From assembly GCF_946479685.1 (NCBI RefSeq), contig NZ_CAMLGS010000027.1:1-38454 (forward strand): a stretch of DNA of 38,454 nucleotides, read 5' to 3'. The notes under the pieces were generated by a model. It did no database searches. It was not told the DNA's origin and saw only the letters and a list, made by a program, of their open reading frames with translations. The stretch is from an uncultured Methylotenera sp. (GTDB lineage: Bacteria; Pseudomonadota; Gammaproteobacteria; Burkholderiales; Methylophilaceae). Made by a program: the position numbers and the translations under genes. Below are positions 15,552 to 24,236 of this stretch, one piece after another (within the stretch, counting starts at the first letter, position 1; every line of letters begins with the position of its first letter).

Positions 15552-16937
15552 ATGAACATTAATCGTAAATTACGTTTTCAGTTATTAGTACAAAACTGGT
15601 TTTTTGTCGTACTGTTTTTAATGCTGGTGGTGTTGCTGGGTTATTTGGCTAACCAGTACCGTGTTGCCAGAGATATTACACAGGCCAATCGCAACATTCT
15701 GACGCAGGGCAGTGTGAACGTGCTCAAACAGATGAAGGCGCCGATTAACATTACCGTGTATGCAACTAAAGATGATGCATCGAGTGGAGATGTGTTCCGC
15801 AAGGGTATTGTGGACTTTGTGGCACGTTACCAACGTGATAAACACGACATTAGACTTAAGTTCGTGAACCCATCTGAAGAGCCAAAACTAGCGCAGGATG
15901 CTGGCGTTAAGGTGGATGGCGAAGTAGTGGTGGAGTACCAAAAACGTGCAGAGCACATTACACCGCCATTTGCTGAGCAGGAGTTTACCAATTTGCTGGT
16001 GAGATTATCACGCACTAATCAGCAAGCGATTATGTACTTGGATGGTCATGGTGAGCGTAACCTGCTAGGTGTTAAAAACCACGATTTAGGCGAGTTTGGT
16101 AAACAGTTGGAAAGCAAAGGCTTTAAGTTTGCTAACCCAGATTTAACCATTGCACAGGCTGTGCCGCGTAACGGCGCAATGCTGGTGGTGGCAAGCCCGC
16201 AAGTGGATATCAGCGACATCGAAGCGCAAAAGATTAAAGCGTACTTGGAAGCAGGCGGTAACTTGCTATGGTTGTTGGATGACAATGACTATAAAGGCAT
16301 GCAAGTGGTTGCTGACTACTTGGGTCTGAATGTGTCATCAGGCGTGGTGCTAGACATGGCATCCGCACAGTATGGCGCAGATGCACGTGTGGCTTTTGCT
16401 AGCCTATATGGTGAGCATCCAATCACTACCAACTTTATGTTGCGTACTTTGTTCCCCGAGTCACATGAGGTAAGTGCAGTTGGTACCGACGATAACGGCT
16501 GGAAAGTAAGCAAACTGGTTGAGGTAGCGCCTAATGGCTGGCTTTCAGCTCAGAAGTTGGCTAAAGGTGCCAAGCCTGTGTTTAACGAAAAAACAGACAA
16601 ACGCGGCCCGATCAACGTGGGTGTGGCATTAGAGCGTATCTACGGTAAAAAAGGCCAGCGTGTGGTGGTGATGGGTAATGCTAACTTCTTATCTAACACC
16701 TTTATTACCAACGGCGGTAATCTGGATTTAGGCGTAAATATCGTGAACTGGTTAGCCGGTGATGACAATCTGATTACGATACAGCCTATGCCGCTGAAAG
16801 ACATTAACGTTTCTATTCCAGATACCGATCAAGGCCGTTTGGTGGCTTGGACCGTGTTTCATGGCTTCCAGTACTTTATCCCGCTGGGCTTCATGATTGC
16901 TGGTTTGTATTTCTGGTGGAAGCGTAGAAGAGCTTAA
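15552..16937 (+). CDS. GldG-like ABC transporter accessory protein
   Basis: A 461-residue protein with a membrane segment near each end (about 16-35 and 434-455) and a large extracytoplasmic domain between them. The central region matches the 'ABC-type uncharacterized transport system' domain found in GldG: VNVLKQMKAPINITVYATKDD, MYLDGHGERNL, LLWLLDDNDYKGMQVVADYLG, VVMGNANFLSN. The domain has a Rossmann-like fold and may bind substrate. It lies between the permease and the DUF4340 gene. A perfect 8-bp hairpin (TAGGCTGA/TCAGCCTA, 16945-16967) without a T run follows the stop. Confidence 0.87.
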   Translation: MNINRKLRFQLLVQNWFFVVLFLMLVVLLGYLANQYRVARDITQANRNILTQGSVNVLKQMKAPINITVYATKDDASSGDVFRKGIVDFVARYQRDKHDIRLKFVNPSEEPKLAQDAGVKVDGEVVVEYQKRAEHITPPFAEQEFTNLLVRLSRTNQQAIMYLDGHGERNLLGVKNHDLGEFGKQLESKGFKFANPDLTIAQAVPRNGAMLVVASPQVDISDIEAQKIKAYLEAGGNLLWLLDDNDYKGMQVVADYLGLNVSSGVVLDMASAQYGADARVAFASLYGEHPITTNFMLRTLFPESHEVSAVGTDDNGWKVSKLVEVAPNGWLSAQKLAKGAKPVFNEKTDKRGPINVGVALERIYGKKGQRVVVMGNANFLSNTFITNGGNLDLGVNIVNWLAGDDNLITIQPMPLKDINVSIPDTDQGRLVAWTVFHGFQYFIPLGFMIAGLYFWWKRRRA

Positions 16938-17009
16938 TGCGGAATAGGCTGAATGTAAGTCAGCCTAGTTAAGTGAAATATTTAATGCATTGTTGTTTAA
17001 GGGTGTGAC

Positions 17010-17906
17010 ATGAAAAAACGTTGGTTATTGAATCTAATCTTGCTGGCTGTCGTGGCGGGCTTAATCACATTTTTATATGTACGCCCTAAAACCGACGTTG
17101 CTAAAAATAAAGAGTACGAAGTTTCACCATATAAACTGGCAGAGTTTAATGCCATTAGTATTGAGTTCCCGGCTAAGGCGCCTGTAACCCTTGAGAAAGT
17201 GGATAAATACTGGCGTTTAACCGCTCCTTATAAAACCCGTGCTGACCAGTTATCAGTGCAGCGTATTTTGGCCATTGTGGCCGCTAAAAGCCCTGAAAAA
17301 ATCGTATCAGACGATATGGAAAAATTTGGGCTGGTAAATCCTGCGTTTAAATTGAAACTGTATCGAGATAAAGATAACGCTGAAGAGTTTTTATTTGGTA
17401 CCCACAGCCCGCTTACGGATGAGCAGTATATTGCACATAGAGGTACGGTATATTTAATTCCTAACTCTTATGCAGAAGCTGCCTCTACGCAAGTGATTGA
17501 AATGGTGGATAAAGCGCCATTGAAACCTACCGAAAAAGTGGCTGGTTTTGACTTTAGCCGCCTTGAGCAGTGGGAGGCATCTAGACTGAATGTGGATTTA
17601 GTGAATGGTCAATGGAAGGTTTCGATTAAAGAGGCTAAGCCATTGCAAAATGAAATGAACGAGTGGGTAGATTACTCATGGGTGCATACCTTGGCAAAGT
17701 CAGTAGAGCTATACACGCCTGATCGCAAGATGGTTTACCCTTCATTCGAGATCAAACTGGCAGACGGCAGTAAAGTGCATTTTGATAAAATTCAAGAATC
17801 ACCAGATTTGTTATTGGGTCGTCCGGATGAGGGCATAATGTATACCTTCCCATCTGACTCAGGTTTTGTGATGTTGAATCCACCAATCAATGTACCAAGT
17901 AAGTAA
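17010..17906 (+). CDS. DUF4340-type membrane-anchored periplasmic protein
   Basis: A 298-residue protein with a single N-terminal membrane anchor (residues 5-24, LLNLILLAVVAGLITFLYV) and a periplasmic domain of repeated beta-rich units, as in the DUF4340 family that accompanies GldFG-type exporters. Typical pieces are ITLEKVDKYWRLTAPYKTRAD-like strands and LKLYRDKDNAEEFLFGTHSPLTDEQYIA. It is the last gene of the exporter operon, closed by the terminator at 17943-17977. AAGGGTG precedes the ATG. Probably an accessory or substrate-contacting subunit; this is inferred from context. Confidence 0.83.
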   Translation: MKKRWLLNLILLAVVAGLITFLYVRPKTDVAKNKEYEVSPYKLAEFNAISIEFPAKAPVTLEKVDKYWRLTAPYKTRADQLSVQRILAIVAAKSPEKIVSDDMEKFGLVNPAFKLKLYRDKDNAEEFLFGTHSPLTDEQYIAHRGTVYLIPNSYAEAASTQVIEMVDKAPLKPTEKVAGFDFSRLEQWEASRLNVDLVNGQWKVSIKEAKPLQNEMNEWVDYSWVHTLAKSVELYTPDRKMVYPSFEIKLADGSKVHFDKIQESPDLLLGRPDEGIMYTFPSDSGFVMLNPPINVPSK

Positions 17907-17942
17907 TGTGAGACGTTAGTACTTATTTTGCTAGATTTAGAG

Positions 17943-17977
17943 ATCCCCCACGGTGCTTGCATGTGGGGGATTTTTTT
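17943..17977 (+). terminator. Rho-independent terminator of the exporter operon
   Basis: ATCCCCCAC (17943-17951) and GTGGGGGAT (17963-17971) form a 9-bp stem with an 11-base loop, followed by TTTTTTT on the plus strand. It lies 37 bases after the DUF4340 stop and 15 bases before mutM. Confidence 0.93.
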
Positions 17978-17991
17978 AGGAATAAACCGAT

Positions 17992-18807
17992 ATGCCAGAA
18001 CTGCCAGAAGTAGAGACCACGCGCTTAGGATTACTGTCGCTAGTAGAGCAAACAGTGGCGCAAGTAGTCGTGCGCAATCCATCATTACGCTGGCCGATTC
18101 CCGATAACTTAGCCAGCTTATTGCAAGGGCAAACCTTAAGGGCGTTAACACGCCGCGCTAAGTATATTCTCGCGCATTTTGATCACGGTGTTTTATTGCT
18201 GCATTTAGGCATGTCAGGGCGTATTAGCCTACTTGCGGAGAATGAGCAGGCACAGAAACATGATCATTTCGACCTTGTGTTTACTAATGGTCAAATATTG
18301 CGTTTACGCGACCCTCGCCGTTTTGGCGCAGTGCTGTGGGCGGGCGAGCACTACGCACAGCATAAATTGCTGAGTGTGTTGGGGCCAGAACCGTTAGACG
18401 ATGCGTTTACAGGCGCTTATTTAAAGCAGCATATACGTACACGTACCGCAGCAATCAAAACCACGATTATGGACAGTCATTTAGTGGTGGGCGTAGGTAA
18501 TATTTATGCCAGTGAGTCGCTGTTTCGCGCCAGAATCAATCCAGCTACGCCAGCCAATAAGCTTAGCCTGCGGCAGTGTGAGGCGCTGGTGGTGGAAATT
18601 AAAGCTACATTACGTGATGCGCTGAAAGCGGGCGGCAGTAGTCTGCGTGACTTCTTTGGTACCGATGGTAACCCGGGCTACTTTCAGCAGCAGTACTTTG
18701 TTTATGGGCGCACTGGAGAGCCGTGCCGGGTGTGTGGCAAGCCTATTTTAAATATCAAGCAAGGGCAGCGCTCCACATTCTATTGTGGCGTCTGCCAGAA
18801 GCCTTGA
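17992..18807 (+). CDS. mutM: Formamidopyrimidine-DNA glycosylase
   Basis: MutM (Fpg) removes 8-oxoguanine and formamidopyrimidines from DNA and cuts the backbone by beta/delta elimination. The 271-residue protein has the expected length. Pro2 (the Schiff-base nucleophile after Met removal) and Glu3 stand in MPELPEVET; Lys57 (RRAKYIL) is the conserved beta-turn lysine; the helix-two-turn-helix (VGNIYASESLF) is present; and the C-terminal zinc finger has Cys245, Cys248, Cys265 and Cys268. The gene starts just after a strong terminator, so it needs its own promoter or readthrough. Confidence 0.97.
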   Translation: MPELPEVETTRLGLLSLVEQTVAQVVVRNPSLRWPIPDNLASLLQGQTLRALTRRAKYILAHFDHGVLLLHLGMSGRISLLAENEQAQKHDHFDLVFTNGQILRLRDPRRFGAVLWAGEHYAQHKLLSVLGPEPLDDAFTGAYLKQHIRTRTAAIKTTIMDSHLVVGVGNIYASESLFRARINPATPANKLSLRQCEALVVEIKATLRDALKAGGSSLRDFFGTDGNPGYFQQQYFVYGRTGEPCRVCGKPILNIKQGQRSTFYCGVCQKP

Positions 18808-18860
18808 TTGCTTGTTTCTGAGTTGTCCTTTATTTGATGGAAAAATTCAGACTCTATTTA

Positions 18861-19142
18861 TCAGCCTCTAAATTTTGGCCATTTATTGTAGCCAATCTCT
18901 GGGTTATTGGAGTCATGCTCCAAGATTAGTCGTGCTTCTATTTTGTTTATTTCTTCTGCACTGTCTGACTCAAAAATAACTTGTTTTCTCACAGTAAAGT
19001 CGCGCTGTTGCTCCTCACTGAAGTCTTGTGCAACCATTTCACTGTTAACGCTACCAAAGTAAGTGAGCGTATTGGTAAGGTCTTTGCCAATATAAATCTT
19101 ACCGTTTGGGTACGTGATTTTGTAAATGATTTTTTTCTGCAT
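18861..19142 (-). CDS. Small GIY-YIG-domain protein
   Basis: A 93-residue protein with a GIY-YIG-like core: IYKITYPNGKIYIGKD (6-21) supplies the two tyrosine motifs, followed by YFGS (28-31), and the conserved metal-binding glutamate is probably Glu69 (KIEARLI). GIY-YIG domains are nucleases of phages, homing endonucleases and repair enzymes. The arginine normally found about ten residues after YIG is not evident (Thr27 there), so activity is uncertain. It is convergent with mutM and ends 53 bases after it; the symporter gene begins upstream on the same strand. It may be a stand-alone mobile-type domain. Confidence 0.65.
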   Translation of the reverse strand: MQKKIIYKITYPNGKIYIGKDLTNTLTYFGSVNSEMVAQDFSEEQQRDFTVRKQVIFESDSAEEINKIEARLILEHDSNNPEIGYNKWPKFRG

Positions 19143-19154
19143 AGTGATTCAATG

Positions 19155-20618
19155 TTAATGCTGCCTTGCCGCATGCTCGTGTAAGTAGCCTGCTGGTTTT
19201 TCTGGGCTGCCACCGATTTTTTGCGGTAACAATGAACCGATAACCATGGCAAGGATACTCACCGCTAAGCCAATCAACTGTGGCGGTACTAGGCCTTCTT
19301 CACCAATCAGTACTTCAATCAACACCCAGGTGCTAATGCCGCCGATGATGGCAGCTAACGCCCCTTGTGAGGTGGACCTTTTCCAGAATACGCCAAAAAT
19401 AAGCGGCACAAATGCGCCAGCCAGCGTGATTTTGTAGGCAGACTCTACCATGCCAAAAATAGAGCGCTCCGAGTTGAGTGCGTAAAGCAGCACGCACAGA
19501 CCAAAACCGAGCAGGCAGATGCGCATCACTCTTAGGAAGCCTTTGTCGCTAAGATGCGGCATATAGCCTTTTACGATGTTCTCTGCAAAAGAGACTGATG
19601 GCGCCAACAGCGTGGCGGATGAACAGCTCATAATCGCAGACATCACTGCACCAAAGAAAATGACTTGGGCGAGCAGTGGCGTATGTTCTAGCACCAAATA
19701 AGGCAGCACTCGTTGCGAGTTATCCACCACCAATGCGCCATAATGTGCCGGGTCTATCAACGTAGCAGAATAGGCAATAAACATAGGCACAAAGGTAAAG
19801 CAGAAGTAAATCGTAGCGCCCAGCATAGAGCCCCATAGTGCAATTTTTGCGCTCTTGGCGGAGGTGATGCGTTGAAATACGTCTTGTTGTGGAATAGAGC
19901 CTAGCATCATGGTCAGCCAGCCGCCAAGAAAGGTCAGCCACACCCAGATATCAGCCCCTTTGGGGAAAAAGTCTAGTTTGCCGGCCGCGCGTGCATGCTC
20001 AATTACTGGGGCAACACCGCCTGTCATATCAGAAACAATGCTGCCTATGTACAGCAAGCCGCCTATCACTACAATCATTTGTACAAAGTCTAGCACCGCC
20101 ACGGAGAGCATGCCGCCAAATGTGGTGTAGGTCAGCACAATCGCAGTGCCTAGTATCATGCCGGTTTGTTCACTGACTGTACCATCGGTAATGATGTTGA
20201 AAATAAGGCCTAGTGCTTTGATTTGTGCTGCCACCCAGCCTAGGTATGAAATAACGATGGCAATGGTGGTGAGCACCTCTACGGTGCGGTTATAGCGCAT
20301 GCGGTAGAAGTCGCCCAGTGTAATGATGTTGAGCTTATACAGCTGGGTAGAGAAGAATACCCCAGCTACCATTAAGCACATGCTGGCGCCAAACGGGTCG
20401 GCGGCAACGCCGTTCAGGCCCTTGGTTACAAAGGTCGCCGATACGCCAAAAATGGCTTCAGCGCCAAACCAGGTGGCAAATACCGTGGCAACTACCACTG
20501 GTAATGGTAGATGGCGCCCAGCGACCGCGTAATCTTTGGTATTTTTTACGCGCGTGGCAGCCACTAAACCTATGGTAATAGAAATTAATAAGTAAACGAC
20601 GACAAACCAAATCAGCAT
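19155..20618 (-). CDS. Sodium:solute symporter (SSS family)
   Basis: A 487-residue inner-membrane protein with about 13 hydrophobic helices, the topology of the SSS/PutP family, which couples Na+ entry to solute uptake. Family features are TKDYAVAGRHLPLP near the N-terminus, ATWFGAEAIFGVSATF in the second helix region, LTYTTFGGMLSVAVLDFVQM (about 163-183) and the IMSCSSATLLAPSVSFAENI segment (about 329-348) near the Na+ site. The substrate cannot be read from the sequence. The gene stands 74 bases downstream of ubiB on the same strand and precedes the GIY-YIG gene. Confidence 0.9.
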   Translation of the reverse strand: MLIWFVVVYLLISITIGLVAATRVKNTKDYAVAGRHLPLPVVVATVFATWFGAEAIFGVSATFVTKGLNGVAADPFGASMCLMVAGVFFSTQLYKLNIITLGDFYRMRYNRTVEVLTTIAIVISYLGWVAAQIKALGLIFNIITDGTVSEQTGMILGTAIVLTYTTFGGMLSVAVLDFVQMIVVIGGLLYIGSIVSDMTGGVAPVIEHARAAGKLDFFPKGADIWVWLTFLGGWLTMMLGSIPQQDVFQRITSAKSAKIALWGSMLGATIYFCFTFVPMFIAYSATLIDPAHYGALVVDNSQRVLPYLVLEHTPLLAQVIFFGAVMSAIMSCSSATLLAPSVSFAENIVKGYMPHLSDKGFLRVMRICLLGFGLCVLLYALNSERSIFGMVESAYKITLAGAFVPLIFGVFWKRSTSQGALAAIIGGISTWVLIEVLIGEEGLVPPQLIGLAVSILAMVIGSLLPQKIGGSPEKPAGYLHEHAARQH

Positions 20619-20692
20619 AACAGAACCTACAGTTTATTCCTTAACGTGTACATTAAAGGCTTTAATGAATAAAGCGCTTATTGAATAAAAGC

Positions 20693-22243
20693 TCAGTGAA
20701 TGAAGTACGTACCAATAACTAATAATATTTCCACCAGTGCCAATACGACAATGGCAACTACCAATCGTTTTTGCCACATCGCTTGCAGCTGCTGTGCCTG
20801 CACCAATTGTTCTATGGATGCACGTAATGGCACTTCTTGTTCAGCCTGATTGGTCTGTGTGAGGAACTGATGCGCTAGCCTAGGCATTTGCGGCATGCTT
20901 TTAATAATATGCGGCAGTTCGTTTTTAAAGTTTTTGAACATAGAGCGCCAGCCGATTTGCTCGCTCATCCAGCGTGTTAAAAATGGCTGCGCACTTTTCC
21001 ATAAGTCTAGGTTAGGGTCTAGCTCACGGCTTAAGCCTTCAATATTGAGCAGTGTTTTTTGCAGCATAATCAGCTGCGGCTGAATAATGACGCCAAAACG
21101 ACGTGCCATCTGGAACAAGCTCAACAGCGTGCGCGCAAAAGAAATATCTTTTAATGGTTTGTTGAAAATGGGCTCGCAAATGGCGCGTACTGCGGTTTCC
21201 AGTTCTTCGCGCTTGGTGTCTGCCGGTACCCAGCCAGAGTCAATATGCGCTTGTGCAACATCGCGATAATCACGGTTGAAAAAAGCCAGAAAGTTACGTG
21301 CGAGGTAGTATTTATCCACCTCATTCAGCGCGCCCATGATGCCGAAATCCAGCGCGATATATTTACCATCATCTGCGACTTGGATATTGCCTGGGTGCAT
21401 ATCGGCATGGAAGAAGCCGTCGCGGAACACCTGAGTAAAGAATATCTCTACGCCGTCTCTTGCCAGCTTGGAGGTGTCGATACCTTTGGCAATCAAGATG
21501 TCGCGCTGGCTAATTTGTGTGCCGTACATGCGCTGCATTACCATGACCTCTTTGCGGCACCAGTCCCAATGCACATCTGGCACGATCAGCATGGATTTGT
21601 CCGCAAAGTTGCGTCCCAGCAAGCTGCAGTTCGCTGCCTCTAGGGTTAAATCCAGTTCGCTCTCGGTATGTCTGGCAAACTCTGCCACGATTTCACGCGG
21701 TTTTAGTCGTTTGAACTCAGCAGAAATGCTTTGCAGCAACCAAGCAAAGGTGTCCATGAGCAGCAGGTCGTGGGCAATGGTTTTTTCGATATTCGGTCTT
21801 AATACCTTAACGGCAACAGGTTCACCATGTGGCAGATGTGCAAAATGTACTTGTGCTACGGAGGCGCTGGCCACTGGGGTTTCATCAAACTGTGAAAAGC
21901 GCTGGGCAAGCGGCTCGTTAAAGGCTTGGGTGATGATGCTTTCCACTTCAGCGAAGCTAAAAGGCGGTACTTGGTCTTGCAGCTTGGCTAACTCATCGGC
22001 AATATCGGCCGGGATTAAGTCGCGGCGGGTAGATAACATTTGCCCGAACTTCACAAAAATCGGGCCTAGAGCTTCCAAGGCCAGCCTTAGGCGGGCGCCA
22101 CGTGGTGTATTGGTGTTGCGCCAAAACAGCAGTATGCCTATGGTGGATTGTAGTGGCTTAAGCTTGCTGTGGCTGAGGATAAACTCATCTAAGCCAAAGC
22201 GCAGGGTAATAAAAATAATATAAAAGAGCCGAAAAATACGCAT
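20693..22243 (-). CDS. ubiB: Ubiquinone biosynthesis kinase-like protein UbiB
   Basis: UbiB (ABC1/ADCK/COQ8 family) is an atypical kinase/ATPase needed for coenzyme Q synthesis. The 516-residue protein has the KxGQ motif (Lys65-Gln68, FVKFGQMLSTRRDL), the alanine-rich nucleotide loop VASASVAQVH, Lys146 (VAVKVL), the catalytic-loop HADMHPGN (Asp281, Asn286) and the metal-binding DFG (299-301). A membrane segment lies at the C-terminus (about 494-514). It is a little shorter than E. coli UbiB (546). It follows ubiJ by 3 bases, so the two are translated together. Confidence 0.96.
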   Translation of the reverse strand: MRIFRLFYIIFITLRFGLDEFILSHSKLKPLQSTIGILLFWRNTNTPRGARLRLALEALGPIFVKFGQMLSTRRDLIPADIADELAKLQDQVPPFSFAEVESIITQAFNEPLAQRFSQFDETPVASASVAQVHFAHLPHGEPVAVKVLRPNIEKTIAHDLLLMDTFAWLLQSISAEFKRLKPREIVAEFARHTESELDLTLEAANCSLLGRNFADKSMLIVPDVHWDWCRKEVMVMQRMYGTQISQRDILIAKGIDTSKLARDGVEIFFTQVFRDGFFHADMHPGNIQVADDGKYIALDFGIMGALNEVDKYYLARNFLAFFNRDYRDVAQAHIDSGWVPADTKREELETAVRAICEPIFNKPLKDISFARTLLSLFQMARRFGVIIQPQLIMLQKTLLNIEGLSRELDPNLDLWKSAQPFLTRWMSEQIGWRSMFKNFKNELPHIIKSMPQMPRLAHQFLTQTNQAEQEVPLRASIEQLVQAQQLQAMWQKRLVVAIVVLALVEILLVIGTYFIH

Positions 22244-22246
22244 AAA

Positions 22247-22897
22247 TTATTTAACGTTATCTGTAACTTGGTTTTGTGGGGTCGTGCCGGAGTCGCTAGC
22301 CTTTGTGTTGCTTGCGCTGGCCTCTCGTGCTTTGGCAAGTTTTTGCAGCCGTTTTTCAAAACGCTCTACGTCTGAGCGCAGGTGGTCAACGTCATGGTTA
22401 AATTGATCCACATGTCTTTTTTTAGCGAGCATAGGTTTTTCTTCTTGCCAATACTCACTGAGCATACTGGCAAAATTGATGCCCGCTTTCTTAAGGCTTT
22501 GTGCCGAACCTCTAGCAAAGTTGCCAATTTTATTGGCAGGTACATCGCCTACCAGCTTGCTTAAGTCGTCTTCATAATCCCAATGCAGATGTGAAAGTAC
22601 TTTGGCTAATGCAGTTGCCAGGTGAGTGTCGCCCGTCACTTCAATTTGCAGTTTGGCTGCTTCGTCTTTAGCCATCAGGCGTGGCAATAAGCTGGGTGCA
22701 ATATTAATGCTTGCATCCGGGGTGTTGGTCTCACCAGCCATCGCTAGGCTGCCATCCTCTAAAATTACCAGTGTGCTGTGAACTGGTGCAATTGTAATGC
22801 GAACAGACTTGCCAGCGAACGGTTGCAACATGCCGCAAGCCCATGCATTTTGTGCAATGAGATGCTGCAGTATGTGTGTGCTAAAGCTTTTAAACAT
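22247..22897 (-). CDS. ubiJ: Ubiquinone biosynthesis accessory factor UbiJ
   Basis: UbiJ is a lipid-binding SCP2-domain protein that scaffolds the soluble ubiquinone biosynthesis complex with UbiK. The 216-residue protein has an SCP2-like region at about 20-115 (FAGKSVRITIAPVHSTLVIL, LPRLMAKDEAAKLQIEVTGD, LATALAKVLSHLHWDYEDDL), the classic LxWDxExDL-type ending, and a charged C-terminal coiled coil (about 160-195). Its ATG overlaps the ubiE stop by one base (TGATG) and ubiB starts 3 bases after its stop. A low-complexity Ser/Thr/Asn tail ends the protein. Confidence 0.9.
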   Translation of the reverse strand: MFKSFSTHILQHLIAQNAWACGMLQPFAGKSVRITIAPVHSTLVILEDGSLAMAGETNTPDASINIAPSLLPRLMAKDEAAKLQIEVTGDTHLATALAKVLSHLHWDYEDDLSKLVGDVPANKIGNFARGSAQSLKKAGINFASMLSEYWQEEKPMLAKKRHVDQFNHDVDHLRSDVERFEKRLQKLAKAREASASNTKASDSGTTPQNQVTDNVK

Positions 22898-23637
22898 CAG
22901 GTTTTATAACCCTTATGTAAGGCCACCACACCAGCAGCTAAATTATAGTAATCTACTTTGCTTAAGCCGGCATCAACCATCATTTGCTTCAATGTCTCTT
23001 GGTCTGGATGCATGCGGATAGACTCAGCCAGGTATTGGTAGCTATCGGCATCTTTTGCCAGTAGTTTGCCCATTAACGGTAATAATTTAAATGAATAAAC
23101 ATCATAAGCTTTAGATAAAGGCTGCCATACTTTTGAGAACTCAAGCACCAGTAAACGGCCGCCTACTTTTAGTACACGTTGCATTTCCGCCAGCGCTTTA
23201 TCTTTATGCGTCATATTGCGCAGGCCAAACGCCACTATTACGCAATCAAAATATTGGTCAGGGAAAGGTAGCTTCTCCGCATCGCATTGCATGGCTGGTA
23301 CGTTTAGTCCTGCGTCTAACATGCGGTCACGCCCAACGCCCAACATCGATGCATTAATGTCGGTCAGGATGACTTGGCCTTCAGGGCCCACTTTTTTTGC
23401 AAATAGCTTAGATAAATCACCGCTGCCGCCAGCAATGTCGAGTACTTTGTCGCCAGGGTTTACACCGCTGATGCTGACTGCAAAACGCTTCCAAGTACGG
23501 TGTAAGCCAGCAGACATTACATCGTTCATTAAGTCGTATTTGTTGGCAACTGAGTGGAATACCTCAGCAACCTTTTTTGCCTTTTCAGTTTCAGCAACAG
23601 TTTTAAAACCAAAGTGTGTATTTTGCTCGGATGTCAT
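22897..23637 (-). CDS. ubiE: Demethylubiquinone/demethylmenaquinone methyltransferase UbiE
   Basis: UbiE performs the C-methylation in ubiquinone (and menaquinone) synthesis using S-adenosylmethionine. From the ATG at 23637 the protein has 246 residues, matching the family (E. coli 251), and its N-terminus [14 protein letters not shown] aligns with the known start. A GTG at 23685 would add 16 unconserved residues and overlap the upstream gene. SAM motif I is [12 protein letters not shown] (65-76), followed by DINASML and [17 protein letters not shown]. It lies 13 bases after the DUF971 gene and overlaps ubiJ by one base. Confidence 0.96.
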   Translation of the reverse strand: MTSEQNTHFGFKTVAETEKAKKVAEVFHSVANKYDLMNDVMSAGLHRTWKRFAVSISGVNPGDKVLDIAGGSGDLSKLFAKKVGPEGQVILTDINASMLGVGRDRMLDAGLNVPAMQCDAEKLPFPDQYFDCVIVAFGLRNMTHKDKALAEMQRVLKVGGRLLVLEFSKVWQPLSKAYDVYSFKLLPLMGKLLAKDADSYQYLAESIRMHPDQETLKQMMVDAGLSKVDYYNLAAGVVALHKGYKT

Positions 23638-23650
23638 TGCAGTCTTTTCT

Positions 23651-24031
23651 TTAAGATAAGTTTTTGCGCGTATGCCCAGCGGCACTTAATTTGCCCAGAT
23701 ACTCTAACCAGAGTGATTCATAGTTGCGCGCTAAATCGTATAAGTAGTCCCATGAGTACAAACCAGTGTCATGGCCATCGGTAAATACAAGTTTGACTGC
23801 ATAATTGCCAACTGGATGGATGGCTGAAATATTGACACCTTCTTTACCTACTTGCAGTACTTCTTGACCATGGCCGTGGCCGCGCACCTCGGCTGAAGGT
23901 GAGTAAACGCGCAGAAACTCACAAGACAGCATGCATTCAGTATTGTTATCAAATTTAATTTCCAGCAAACGTGACGCTTGATGGAGTTTAATATCAATTG
24001 GGCGAGGTGCGTTTTGTGTGTTTTCGCTCAT
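23651..24031 (-). CDS. DUF971 family protein (gamma-butyrobetaine hydroxylase-like N domain)
   Basis: A 126-residue protein from the ATG at 24031. Typical DUF971 pieces are [51 protein letters not shown] and [14 protein letters not shown]. The domain has the fold of the N-terminal part of gamma-butyrobetaine dioxygenases; a His-rich stretch (RGHGHGQE) and [15 protein letters not shown] are conserved. Some relatives take part in iron-sulfur metabolism, but the role of the stand-alone protein is not settled. It heads the ubiE-ubiJ-ubiB run. A longer reading frame to 24106 exists, but the added 25 residues look unlike the family. Confidence 0.88.
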   Translation of the reverse strand: MSENTQNAPRPIDIKLHQASRLLEIKFDNNTECMLSCEFLRVYSPSAEVRGHGHGQEVLQVGKEGVNISAIHPVGNYAVKLVFTDGHDTGLYSWDYLYDLARNYESLWLEYLGKLSAAGHTRKNLS

Positions 24032-24236
24032 AGTTTGCTGAACTTCGTTAAAAAATAAGATGATAACAGAATGAGTTAGTTTGCTTGTTGATAATCTATT
24101 GCGCAACCGTTCATATTTAATAATTAACCGCTTGTCTGAATCATTTTCAGATATGTAAACAATCGTGCATCGATTTATTTGCAGATTGAATTAACAGTGA
24201 TAAAGTAATGCTACCTAAAAGTGGTTTAGGACCATC

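Noticed and set aside
21468..22223. Long plus-strand reading frame (251 codons) opposite ubiB
   Set aside because: It lies wholly antisense to a well-conserved gene with all catalytic motifs, has no ribosome binding site and a composition typical of antisense frames (Ser, Arg and Cys-rich).
23638..23685. Longer ubiE start (GTG at 23685)
   Set aside because: It adds 16 residues with no family counterpart and overlaps the DUF971 gene; the ATG at 23637 gives the conserved N-terminus.
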